Below, piece after piece: positions 1 to 6,064 of a stretch of DNA of 12,767 nt (positions within the stretch are counted from its first letter, which is position 1; the number at the start of each line of letters is the position of its first letter). Where the stretch lies: positions 1-12,767 of the forward strand of contig CAMNLS010000019.1 of assembly GCA_946543495.1 (NCBI GenBank), in the 5' to 3' direction. The DNA is from an uncultured Selenomonadales bacterium (GTDB taxonomy: Bacteria; Bacillota; Negativicutes; Selenomonadales; Selenomonadaceae). A program made the position numbers and the translations under genes. The notes under the pieces were generated by a model. That model was not told where the DNA came from and did no database searches. It saw only the letters and a program-made list of their open reading frames with translations.

Positions 1-52
1 CACCAGACTCTGAATCTGGCATTCGTTGGTTCGAGTCCAGCTACCCCTGCCA
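1..52 (+). tRNA. tRNA-Gln(CUG), 3' part
   Basis: The window opens inside this tRNA. The anticodon arm is visible, with stem CCAGA/TCTGG and loop CTCTGAA, giving anticodon CTG at 34-36 and therefore Gln (codon CAG). It is followed by variable loop CATTC, a T arm GTTGG-TTCGAGT-CCAGC, the 3' acceptor strand TACCCCT, discriminator G and an encoded CCA. The D arm and 5' acceptor strand lie outside the window, so the acceptor pairing cannot be checked. Confidence 0.93.
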
Positions 53-70
53 ATCTTGAAATTAATTGAA

Positions 71-100
71 AGCCTGCGTCTTTAACGGCGCGGGCTTTTT
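71..100 (+). terminator. Intrinsic terminator after tRNA-Gln
   Basis: Arms AGCCTGCG (71-78) and CGCGGGCT (89-96) form an 8-bp stem with one G-U pair and a 10-nt loop, followed directly by TTTT. It lies 18 bases after the tRNA CCA. It ends only 7-10 bases before the Shine-Dalgarno of the next gene, so that gene either depends on readthrough or has a promoter inside the tRNA region. Confidence 0.8.
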
Positions 101-125
101 GAAATTTAAAGGAGGGGTCGTGCGC

Positions 126-821
126 ATGGAAGAAACAATGGTATCGCCTATGCTTTCCATAATGAACTTTTTGTCGTTGGGCTTGGGCGTTGTATTGCTG
201 TTCGCGGTGGCTTATCTTTGGTCGAGCAATGCTAATAAGTCCGCCGAATTGGAAAGGATACGAGCCGAAGTTACACGCATGAAAAACACTTTGAGTAGGT
301 TAGAAGATAAGGTAGGTCAGATGAGGGAGCCAACAGTCATTTCGGAAGTTCTGCAAGCCGAGCCGTTTGGTTTGGATTTATCGAATCCGTCAAGCCAAAT
401 AATAACGCCGCTGGCACCGCAAGACCCGTGGATTAGCTTTGTCGATGAGTATAACAAGCTTGCGGATCTCATGAAGAAGCCCGGACAGCAAATGCGGTGC
501 GAAAAGTTCGTGAAGGAGAATAAGTTGAGGATTTTAACTTACGGCGGCTCAATGACTTTTCGTCCGGCAATCGACGTTAAGGACAGCGGCTATTGGGCGT
601 TCAAGTGCGAGCTTGATGAATATGCCATCTTTCCCAATCCGATGAACCCTTGCGATGAGGAACTTTACGAGCACGGCGGCATGAATGACATTTTTGCTTT
701 GAATTATCAAGACGGCATCTATCGGAAGTATATCGTTAAATCGCCGGCGATTTTCAATCTGGATCCGGAAGGCGGTTGGCAGATGAAAAAACCGGGCGTT
801 GTGGACTTGGAGAGGAAATGA
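126..821 (+). CDS. Membrane-anchored coiled-coil protein, function unknown
   Basis: This 231-residue protein is not a family I can name. It has one N-terminal membrane segment (about residues 13-32, FLSLGLGVVLLFAVAYLW). A charged, heptad-like stretch follows (about 36-66, from SAELERIRAEV to EDKVGQM) that should form a short coiled coil, then a Pro-rich linker. The C-terminal globular domain of about 130 residues is rich in aromatics and Gly and contains YWAFKCELDEYAIFPNPMNP. I expect a cytoplasmic-membrane anchor with the soluble part on one face; the orientation is not certain. I chose ATG 126 because AAAGGAGG sits at 108-115; an in-frame GTG at 120 is also possible. The TTG at 66 falls just before the tRNA terminator and is rejected. 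The stop codon is one base before the start of nagZ, so the two genes are probably co-transcribed. The C-terminal domain resembles hypothetical proteins I associate with Selenomonadales, from memory only. Confidence 0.85.
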   Translation: MEETMVSPMLSIMNFLSLGLGVVLLFAVAYLWSSNANKSAELERIRAEVTRMKNTLSRLEDKVGQMREPTVISEVLQAEPFGLDLSNPSSQIITPLAPQDPWISFVDEYNKLADLMKKPGQQMRCEKFVKENKLRILTYGGSMTFRPAIDVKDSGYWAFKCELDEYAIFPNPMNPCDEELYEHGGMNDIFALNYQDGIYRKYIVKSPAIFNLDPEGGWQMKKPGVVDLERK

Positions 822-822
822 C

Positions 823-1923
823 ATGAAAAAATTTTTTGTAATGATGTTCGCGGCGGTTTTGTTGATGACGGGTTGCGGCGAGGTTAAAGAAGTTCAAGCC
901 GACGTGTTGCCGCCGCCCGACCCAATCGAAGAGAAATTGAATTCGATGACGCTTGAAGAAAAAGTCGGGCAGATGCTCTTAGTCGGCGTCTACGGCACCG
1001 AGCTTAACGAGGACATAATTTATTCGCTAAATCAATTCCACTTCGGCGGCGTGATTTTTTACGATAGGAACTTGGAGAGCGTTGCACAGACTAAAAAGTT
1101 CGCTGAAGACATAGAGGCGGCGGCTAATCAAAAAGCTCCGCTGTTCTTTGCAATCGACATGGAGGGCGGGCGAGTTGCTCGTGGCAGAAATTTCTTGGAA
1201 GTGGCTCCTTCGCAAGAGGAAATCGGCTTGACTGGCGACCCCGAAGTTGCAAAGTACTGGGCTAAACACAACGCAAACATTCTTAGGAGCATTGGCGTTA
1301 ATTTGAACTTCGCGCCCGTCGCTGATGTCGGTAGCCGTGATACGCGTTCATTTGGTGACAACGCTCAACTTGTCGCGCAATTCGTCGACGCCGCCGCGCA
1401 GGGTTATGATGAAGAAAATTTCCTTTACACGCTGAAACATTTCCCCGGCATCGGCAAGAGCAAGATTGACCCACACCAAGAAGTTTCAAACGTCGAGGAC
1501 AGCAGAGAAATTCTTGACGCTGAGGACTTGCCGCCGTTCGTGAAGATTATTCGCGGGCATGATAACTCAAATTTCATGGTGATGATAGGGCACTTGGTAT
1601 ACGATGCACTTGACCCACTGAACTCCGCGAGCTTGTCGCCGATTGTCATGACGGAGCTTTTACGCAACGAGCTGGGCTTTAGCGGCGTGGTTATAACCGA
1701 CGATTTAGAAATGGGCGCGATTAAAAATCATACCGATTTGCCGTCGTTGGGCGTGAAGATGATTCAAGCGGGCGGCGACATTGCGCTTGTCTGCCACAAC
1801 TACGAAAGTCAGCAAATTGTTTATAACAGCATACTTGCGGCGGTTAAGCGCGGCGAAATTTCAGAGTCGCGAATCAATGAATCCGTCCGTCGAATACTCA
1901 AGATGAAAGCTCATCTGTTATAG
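823..1923 (+). CDS. nagZ: Beta-N-acetylhexosaminidase lipoprotein, GH3 (NagZ type)
   Basis: This 366-residue glycoside hydrolase family 3 enzyme is predicted to remove N-acetylglucosamine from peptidoglycan fragments during wall turnover. A signal peptide with lipobox LMTGC (Cys18) predicts a secreted, lipid-anchored form, as in Bacillus NagZ, rather than the cytoplasmic form of enterobacteria. Catalytic landmarks are present. KHFPGIG is at 205-211, the Asp-x-His acid/base dyad is D216-P-H218, and the nucleophile motif TDDLEMGAI has its Asp pair at 293-294. DMEGGRVAR replaces the more usual DQEGGRVAR. There is no C-terminal extension beyond the barrel domain. ATG 823 is preferred over the GTG at 799 because GGAGAGG lies at 809-815 and a perfect signal peptide begins there. 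It is one base after the anchored coiled-coil gene and is followed by a terminator, so the two form a short transcription unit. Substrate is inferred from the family. Confidence 0.93.
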   Translation: MKKFFVMMFAAVLLMTGCGEVKEVQADVLPPPDPIEEKLNSMTLEEKVGQMLLVGVYGTELNEDIIYSLNQFHFGGVIFYDRNLESVAQTKKFAEDIEAAANQKAPLFFAIDMEGGRVARGRNFLEVAPSQEEIGLTGDPEVAKYWAKHNANILRSIGVNLNFAPVADVGSRDTRSFGDNAQLVAQFVDAAAQGYDEENFLYTLKHFPGIGKSKIDPHQEVSNVEDSREILDAEDLPPFVKIIRGHDNSNFMVMIGHLVYDALDPLNSASLSPIVMTELLRNELGFSGVVITDDLEMGAIKNHTDLPSLGVKMIQAGGDIALVCHNYESQQIVYNSILAAVKRGEISESRINESVRRILKMKAHLL

Positions 1924-1931
1924 AAAGTTTT

Positions 1932-1960
1932 TCCCGTCGACGTGGCGGGATTTTTTTTTT
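1932..1960 (+). terminator. Intrinsic terminator after nagZ
   Basis: TCCCGTC (1932-1938) pairs with GGCGGGA (1944-1950), giving 7 bp with one G-U pair and a 5-nt loop. Ten T residues follow at 1951-1960. The Shine-Dalgarno of the next gene begins 20 bases later, leaving no room for a complete promoter between them. Confidence 0.88.
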
Positions 1961-1992
1961 GCGCGGCGAAGAAAATTTTAGGAGGCGATTGT

Positions 1993-2286
1993 ATGTTCAG
2001 ACATATTTTTATTGGCACGTTCAAGGAAGGTATCAGCGACGAGATTAAAAGTAAGGTGCTTGCCGATTTGCGAGCAATGCAGGATAAAATTCTAGGCGTC
2101 GTCGAGTTGCACGCAGATTTCAGTACAGGTTGGGTCGGCAGTGAAAATTCCGTCGTCATGACCGTTGACTTCGCAAGCAAGGCAGAATTTGATATTTACA
2201 TGACGCACCCTTATCATACTGAACATGTTGCTAAACAGGGCGCGGAATATCTTTCAAGCTACGTCGCCGCGCAGTTCGAGCTATGA
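1993..2286 (+). CDS. Dabb (stress-responsive A/B barrel) domain protein
   Basis: This 97-residue protein is a single Dabb domain (dimeric ferredoxin-like alpha/beta barrel). It starts with the typical strand FRHIFIGTFKEG, continues with a helix (DEIKSKVLADLRAMQDKI) and a strand ending in VVMTVDF, and has the family's FDIYMTHPYHTEHV near the C terminus. Members are small soluble cytoplasmic proteins; their function is often unknown and a few have enzymatic roles, so no reaction is assigned. ATG 1993 is chosen because AGGAGG lies 7 bases upstream at 1980-1985. A start at 1942 would fall inside the terminator hairpin. The stop overlaps the start of the amidase gene (ATGA), which indicates translational coupling. 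Confidence 0.88.
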   Translation: MFRHIFIGTFKEGISDEIKSKVLADLRAMQDKILGVVELHADFSTGWVGSENSVVMTVDFASKAEFDIYMTHPYHTEHVAKQGAEYLSSYVAAQFEL

Positions 2287-3026
2287 GAGTTTCAATCGCA
2301 CAATTCAAATCGGAACTCGGCGTGGTGGAAGAAAACTTTGCTACGGCGTCAAGGCTAATCGAGGCGGCGCAAGGTTCCGACGTGATAATTTTGCCGGAGC
2401 TTTGGTCGACGGGATATTATCCCACGCCCGTTGAGGACTTCGCCGACGTTGACGGCAAGCGCACGAAAGAATTTCTCTGCGCGGCGGCTGAAAAGTTTTC
2501 CGTGAACATAATCGGCGGCTCGGTGATAGTTTCAAGCGGCGGGAAGATTTTCAATCGTTGCCTCGTCGCCAATCGTAACGGGGAAATCGTCGCGGCTTAC
2601 GACAAAACGCATCTGTTCAGCTTTGCCCACGAAGACGACGTTTTTAATGCGGGCGATAAAGTTTCCGTCGTAGAGCTTGACGGCGTGAAGTGTGGCTTGG
2701 CTATTTGCTACGACTTGCGCTTTCCGAAGTTCATTAGGAAGCTTGCTTTGGCTGGTGCCGAAATTATTTTTATCCCTGCCGCGTGGAGCTTGAAGCGTTT
2801 GACGCAACGACAGATTTTGACTAAGGCGCGGGCGATAGAAAATCAAGCCTTCGTGGTCTTCGCGAATAGTTTGGGCATTTCGGAGGTCGTTAATCCTCGC
2901 GGCGAAGTCATTGCCGAGAGCGGACGCGGCGAAGAACTCTTGACGGCGGAAATCAATTTGAACGAACGAGCGGAAGTTATCAGCGCAATGAATTTGCTTG
3001 CCGACAGAAATTTGAAGGTTGATTGA
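2283..3026 (+). CDS. Carbon-nitrogen hydrolase (nitrilase superfamily, omega-amidase-like)
   Basis: This 247-residue cytoplasmic enzyme is predicted to hydrolyse a non-peptide C-N bond, most likely in an omega-amide. The Glu-Lys-Cys triad is complete: E39 in LPELWSTGY, K108 in YDKTHLF and C142 in AICYDLRFP. The C-terminal part RQILTKARAIENQAF is also typical. Overall it resembles the omega-amidase/YafV/MtnU branch, where the substrates are alpha-ketoglutaramate or related omega-amides. The sequence alone does not decide the substrate, so no symbol is given. The gene overlaps the Dabb gene by 4 bases and has no strong Shine-Dalgarno of its own, so it is probably translated by coupling. Confidence 0.9.
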   Translation: MRVSIAQFKSELGVVEENFATASRLIEAAQGSDVIILPELWSTGYYPTPVEDFADVDGKRTKEFLCAAAEKFSVNIIGGSVIVSSGGKIFNRCLVANRNGEIVAAYDKTHLFSFAHEDDVFNAGDKVSVVELDGVKCGLAICYDLRFPKFIRKLALAGAEIIFIPAAWSLKRLTQRQILTKARAIENQAFVVFANSLGISEVVNPRGEVIAESGRGEELLTAEINLNERAEVISAMNLLADRNLKVD

Positions 3027-3040
3027 ACGGAGGCGACGAC

Positions 3041-3721
3041 GTGATTAAACGGGACGGCGGCATCATCTACGAGAAGTTAGTTTGGGACGACGACGAAATT
3101 TTTGATACGCAGACCAATCAGCCTTCGACGGACAATGATGAGCTTAGGGAGATTTTCGAGACGATTTTTGGCAAGCGCGACGTTTGGGAAGTCATCGACC
3201 GTCAAGGAATTACTATCGTTGGCACACAGTCGGAAGATTGGTTAGAGTATGAACGGTTAATGCAAGAGCTTCATGGAGATAATTATAAAGAAATTATCGG
3301 GCGCGACTTCGACACAGAGCAAAATAAGTTGACGGCAATACAAAAGAAGATGTTCCTTAAGAAAGTTTGCGACGGGAAGTATAGTGAGTCCGATTTGATT
3401 TTTATCCGTGCTGTTGAGGACTTTTCTTCGGGCTTTGCGTTCACGAAGGACGCGTTCTGCATTGGCGGCGACCTTTTCGATTATCAAACGTCAAGTTCCA
3501 AATTTAAAAGCGTTCCTTACGAAAAGATTACTGCTATAGAATTCGGCGGCTATTCAAGCGACTGGGCGGAGAAAAAAGTTCCTAACATGCACATACGCTT
3601 TGGAAAGTACGATAGTATCTTCTTCAATGCTAAGGAAGTTCAAAGGAAGTACACCACCGCGATTATCACCGAGCGAATCCTTTGGCAGATAGGAAAGTTC
3701 CTTGAGTTCGTGAAGGCATAA
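3041..3721 (+). CDS. Uncharacterised protein, possible PH-like C-terminal domain
   Basis: This 226-residue soluble acidic protein has no signal peptide and no membrane segment. I do not recognise the family. The N-terminal half is polar and helix-rich (DELREIFETIFGKRD; LTAIQKKMFLKKVCDG). The last 90 or so residues alternate strand-like segments in an order seen in bacterial PH/GRAM-like domains. These are FTKDAFCIGGDLFDY, then VPYEKITAIEFGGYSSDW, MHIRFGKYDSIFFNA, and a final helix ITERILWQIGKFLEFV. That fold assignment is an inference. GTG 3041 is chosen because CGGAGG at 3028-3033 is spaced 7 bases from it; a TTG at 3023 overlaps the amidase stop and has no ribosome binding site. It is the last gene of the Dabb-amidase unit. 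Confidence 0.82.
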   Translation: MIKRDGGIIYEKLVWDDDEIFDTQTNQPSTDNDELREIFETIFGKRDVWEVIDRQGITIVGTQSEDWLEYERLMQELHGDNYKEIIGRDFDTEQNKLTAIQKKMFLKKVCDGKYSESDLIFIRAVEDFSSGFAFTKDAFCIGGDLFDYQTSSSKFKSVPYEKITAIEFGGYSSDWAEKKVPNMHIRFGKYDSIFFNAKEVQRKYTTAIITERILWQIGKFLEFVKA

Positions 3722-3749
3722 AAAAATAATCCCCGACAAATCGTCGAGG
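3720..3749 (-). terminator. Intrinsic terminator on the minus strand, end of recA-recX-RNA region
   Basis: Read on the minus strand, CCTCGAC (3749-3743) pairs with GTCGGGG (3737-3731) as a 7-bp stem with a 5-nt loop. ATTATTTTTTT follows (3730-3720). Position 3747/3733 is a G-U pair on the minus strand but a C-A mismatch on the plus strand, which supports the minus direction. It overlaps the stop codon of the convergent gene. Confidence 0.8.
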
Positions 3750-3757
3750 TTACAAAT

Positions 3758-3910
3758 TGTGTAGGCTGTGATTTAAAACGCGTCTCGCGGGTTCATCTTC
3801 GAGATACGTTTTATTTTTTTGCCGCCTGGACGTGAACGCCTTTAAGACTTGGGGAAATCTCAAGCCGCCCTACGCCCCTTGAGTTAAAACGTTTCTAAAA
3901 ATTTTTCCGT
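3758..3910. repeat. Structured tandem unit, copy A
   Basis: Four blocks are shared in the same order with copy B. They are TGTGTAGG (3758-3765), CTCGCGGGTTCATCTTCGAG (3784-3803), ACTTGGGGA (3847-3855) and CTAAAAATTT plus TTCCG (3895-3909). The second block is the tip of a hairpin whose outer stem is AAAACG (3775-3780) with CGTTTT (3807-3812). GTAGG (3761-3765) can pair with CCTAC (3868-3872), closing the unit. Blocks are about 150 nt apart from their partners in copy B. Confidence 0.7.
3775..3820 (+). terminator. Possible plus-strand terminator formed by the copy A hairpin
   Basis: AAAACG and TCTCG pair with CGAGA and CGTTTT around a 12-nt loop. The tract ATTTTTTT (3813-3820) follows. It could end the Dabb-amidase-unknown transcript 54 bases after its last stop. 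The long loop and inner 2x2 mismatch make it weaker than the other terminators. The same hairpin is conserved in copy B without a T tract, so termination may be incidental. Confidence 0.4.
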
Positions 3911-3911
3911 C

Positions 3912-4040
3912 TGTGTAGGTTTCCCACAACGAGACTCGCGGGTTCATCTTCGAGCCGCGTTGCCTGCCGTAGAACGAGGTAGCCGCTTAAAACTTGGGGA
4001 GAATCTTAAGCAGAATTCTCGTCCCTAAAAATTTCTTCGG
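3912..4040. repeat. Structured tandem unit, copy B
   Basis: The blocks are TGTGTAGG (3912-3919), the identical 20-base hairpin tip (3935-3954), ACTTGGGGA (3992-4000) and CTAAAAATTTCTTCGG (4025-4040). The hairpin AACG-aga-CTCG/CGAG-ccg-CGTT keeps the same stem layout as copy A, with three inner positions per strand changed. GCTTAA (3985-3990) can pair with TTAAGC (4006-4011). As an alternative, GAGAAT (3999-4004) can pair with ATTCTC (4015-4020), so two competing folds exist. The intervening sequence has diverged strongly from copy A. Confidence 0.7.
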
Positions 4041-4260
4041 TAACGACGTTGCTTTGATGATTCGGACAAAAGGGAACGACATCAGCTGATCAAGCTTTAG
4101 GTGAGCCGTTGCCTCTTTGCGAGTCATTCAAACTGCCAAGCGTCGAAATATTTAAACCTGCGCCGAACATTTGCGGGCAAGGATAATATAGGAATAGCGA
4201 ACCCAATAGCTTGAGTTCTTATAGCGAGCGAGTGATCAAGTCGTCGCCGTCAAAGTTAAT

Positions 4261-4286
4261 CGGCGAAGGCTTATTGCCTTAAGCCG
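4261..4286. other. Stem-loop between recX and the tandem units
   Basis: CGGC (4261-4264) and AAGGC (4266-4270) pair with GCCTT (4276-4280) and GCCG (4283-4286) around loop TTATT, giving a 9-bp stem with a small 1x2 internal loop. There is no T tract immediately after it on either strand, so I do not call it a terminator. It may be part of a longer RNA. Confidence 0.5.
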
Positions 4287-4314
4287 CCGTGATTTTATAA
4301 CCAATATCCCCTTT

Positions 4315-4336
4315 ATGTCAATAGTCTGAATGACAT
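4315..4336. other. Perfect 6-bp stem-loop just after recX
   Basis: ATGTCA (4315-4320) and TGACAT (4331-4336) are exact inverse repeats around a 10-nt loop, 25 bases beyond the recX stop. With no U tract it is not a terminator. It could be a 3' mRNA-protecting hairpin or a palindromic protein site. Confidence 0.4.
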
Positions 4337-4360
4337 CGACATTTACGCGGCTTGAAGGCT

Positions 4361-4819
4361 TTAATCGTCCTGCAAAAAGTTTTCGACGGTCGACGAAATA
4401 ATTTCTCCGTCGAAGCCGCGAGCCGATAGGAATTGCCACGCCTTAGCCTTGAACGTATTATCGTCCGTGTGTGTGAATTTCTTTTCAAGTAGACGCGCCG
4501 CCACAAGTCGTTCGTGTTCGTCTGAGTCATCAGGGATAAGCTGTTCGATAAAATCTTTGTCAAAGCCGCGTTGAATCAGCTTTGCAACAATCTGCCGAAC
4601 ACTCAGCTTGCCTTCCGCGTAAAGATTTTCAAACTGCCGCCGACAAGTCTCTTCGTCGTCAAGGTAGTTATACTTCTTGAGCTTGGCAAGTGCCTCGTCG
4701 ACCTCTGCCGCGTCATATTTCCTAATAAGGAGCTTCCGCCGCAGAATTGCCGAGCTTTGATCTTGCCGCGCTAGTAAGTCCGTCGCCTTCTGAAAGGCGG
4801 TTTTATTCTGTTTAATCAT
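4361..4819 (-). CDS. recX: Regulatory protein RecX
   Basis: This 152-residue RecX-family protein binds the RecA filament and modulates (usually inhibits) recombinase activity. It consists of tandem three-helix repeats. The first starts around KATDLLARQDQSSAILRRKLLIRKY and contains the typical AEVDEALAKLKKYNYLDDEE. The second is around RQFENLYAEGKLSVRQIVAKLIQRGF. The third is near KAWQFLSARGFDGEIISSTVENF. The length is typical of short RecX proteins. ATG 4819 is chosen because it overlaps the recA stop (4812-4814), giving an 8-base overlap and tight translational coupling; the longer frame upstream is recA sequence read in another frame. Its position directly after recA supports the call. Confidence 0.92.
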   Translation of the reverse strand: MIKQNKTAFQKATDLLARQDQSSAILRRKLLIRKYDAAEVDEALAKLKKYNYLDDEETCRRQFENLYAEGKLSVRQIVAKLIQRGFDKDFIEQLIPDDSDEHERLVAARLLEKKFTHTDDNTFKAKAWQFLSARGFDGEIISSTVENFLQDD

Positions 4820-5870
4820 CGTCACCGAAGTTTTCCGCGTCGTCGAAGTCTTCAACCTCCGGTTCCGTATCTTCAACAGGTCTTATCGATTGCAACGCCG
4901 CTTCATGAATCTTGCCTTCAATCTCTTTTGAAACGTCTTGATGCTCACTCAAGAACTTTTTAGCGTTCTCTTTACCGTTGCCGAGTTTGGTGCCGTTGTA
5001 AGACAGGTGCGAACCCGACTTGCTTATAATTTCAAAGGCAACGCCCATATCGATAATACTGCTGGCTTGCGAATAGCCTTCGCCATAAATCAAATCAAAT
5101 TCAGCCGTGCGGAAGGGCGGCGCAACTTTATTCTTTGATACCTTAATCTTAACGCGATTGCCGACCTGCTCCGCCCCTTGCTTGATTGGCTCACCCTTAC
5201 GAACTTCCAAGCGAACCGATGAATAAAATTTCAAAGCACGTCCGCCCGTTGTCACTTCAGGATTGCCGAACATGACGCCGACCTTTTCGCGAACTTGGTT
5301 AATGAAAACCGCAATGGTCTCCGTCTTGCTGATAACGCCCGCCAACTTGCGCATCGCCTTGCTCATCATTCGCGCATGAAGTCCGACGCTGGTATCGCCC
5401 ATTTCGCCATCAATCTCGGATTTGGGAACGAGCGCGGCAACTGAATCGATAACGACAATATCGACTGCGGCGGAACGAATCAAAGTTTCGGCAATGTCAA
5501 GTCCCTGTTCGCCAGTGTCTGGTTGAGAGAGCAGAAGATTATCCACGTCGACGCCGAGCCGCTTAGCATAGACAGGATCGAGCGCGTGTTCAGCGTCGAT
5601 AAAAGCCGCCGTGCCTCCTTGGCGTTGAACTTCGGCTATCATGTGCAAAGTAACTGTCGTCTTGCCGCCGGCTTCGGGACCGTAAATCTCGGTGATTCTG
5701 CCGCGAGGAAGTCCGCCGATACCCAACGCAATATCGAGCGGCAAAATGCCCGTCGACACCGCTTTAACGTCTCTGCGCGTCGTATCATCGCCAAGGCGCA
5801 TGATTGAGCCTTTGCCGAAGTCCTTTTCTATTTTCTTCATTGCCGCCGCCAACGCTTCTTGTTTAGTCAT
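4812..5870 (-). CDS. recA: Recombinase RecA
   Basis: This 352-residue ATP-dependent strand-exchange protein acts in recombination, repair and SOS induction. The N-terminal helix KQEALAAAMKKIEKDFGKGSIMRLG, the Walker A motif at 64-72, the VVIDSVAALVPK Walker B region, the L2 region NQVREKVGVMFGNPEVTTGGRALKF and an acidic C-terminal tail (EDTEPEVEDFDDAENFGDDD) are all present. Walker A reads GPEAGGKTT instead of the usual GPESSGKTT; the essential Gly, Lys70 and Thr71 are kept. ATG 5870 follows AAGGAG with a spacing of 8. A near-consensus promoter lies 35-60 bases upstream. No LexA/DinR box of the Gram-positive GAAC-N4-GTTC type is visible between promoter and start. recX follows with an overlap. 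Confidence 0.98.
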   Translation of the reverse strand: MTKQEALAAAMKKIEKDFGKGSIMRLGDDTTRRDVKAVSTGILPLDIALGIGGLPRGRITEIYGPEAGGKTTVTLHMIAEVQRQGGTAAFIDAEHALDPVYAKRLGVDVDNLLLSQPDTGEQGLDIAETLIRSAAVDIVVIDSVAALVPKSEIDGEMGDTSVGLHARMMSKAMRKLAGVISKTETIAVFINQVREKVGVMFGNPEVTTGGRALKFYSSVRLEVRKGEPIKQGAEQVGNRVKIKVSKNKVAPPFRTAEFDLIYGEGYSQASSIIDMGVAFEIISKSGSHLSYNGTKLGNGKENAKKFLSEHQDVSKEIEGKIHEAALQSIRPVEDTEPEVEDFDDAENFGDDD

Positions 5871-5903
5871 AGTTGCGCTCCTTTATCATCTTAGTTTTTG
5901 CAA

Positions 5904-5932
5904 ATTATATCAAAAAATCGGGTGATTGTAAA
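5904..5932 (-). promoter_or_regulatory. Promoter of recA-recX
   Basis: On the minus strand, -35 TTTACA (5932-5927), a 17-bp spacer and -10 TATAAT (5909-5904) are seen. The -10 is preceded by TG one base away (extended -10, TGATATAAT). The recA ribosome binding site follows about 20 bases downstream. No SOS operator overlapping it was recognised. Confidence 0.85.
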
Positions 5933-6064
5933 ACGGCGGTTGGCTACAAAAAAATTCGCCCGCAACGATTCATAAAATTAACCGGCTAAATAACCGTCAA
6001 TCATACTCAATGATATTGTACCACCCCAAAAATTTACGTTCTTAAATGAAAGGAATGCATCATT

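Larger units (their letters stand above)
3722..4360. other. 639-base non-coding, structure-rich region downstream of recX
   Basis: No credible protein is encoded here on either strand; the only long open frames are shadows of recX. The region carries the minus-strand terminator, two tandem structured units (3758-3910 and 3912-4040), and two clear stem-loops at 4261-4286 and 4315-4336. Between 4041 and 4260 I see only weaker pairings, such as CTTGA/TCAAG flanking 4211-4240. The features and the minus-oriented terminator suggest a non-coding RNA transcribed from recX towards 3720. No convincing promoter of its own was found on the minus strand. Confidence 0.6.

Noticed and set aside
66..125. 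Earlier TTG start at 66 for the anchored coiled-coil gene
   Set aside because: The extra codons are the tRNA terminator hairpin; a strong Shine-Dalgarno at 108-115 points to ATG 126 or GTG 120.
3758..4040. Tandem units as 6S RNA, tmRNA, RNase P RNA, SRP RNA, T-box or glycine riboswitch
   Set aside because: No class-defining motif was seen (no GAGGAAAGTCC, no tag ORF with CCA end, no AGGGTGGNACCGCG). The loop GGGTTCATCTT only superficially resembles a tRNA T loop.
3758..4040. CRISPR array or integron attC sites
   Set aside because: There are only two copies of about 150 nt with diverged interiors; no short regular repeat/spacer pattern, no GTTRRRY core pair, and no cas or integrase gene.
4236..4563. 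Minus-strand and overlapping open frames near recX with Arg-rich translations
   Set aside because: They are out-of-frame shadows of recX and the adjacent non-coding sequence, with no ribosome binding site and low-complexity composition.
5871..5940. LexA/SOS box in front of recA
   Set aside because: No GAAC-N4-GTTC-like or CTG-N10-CAG palindrome found around the promoter.
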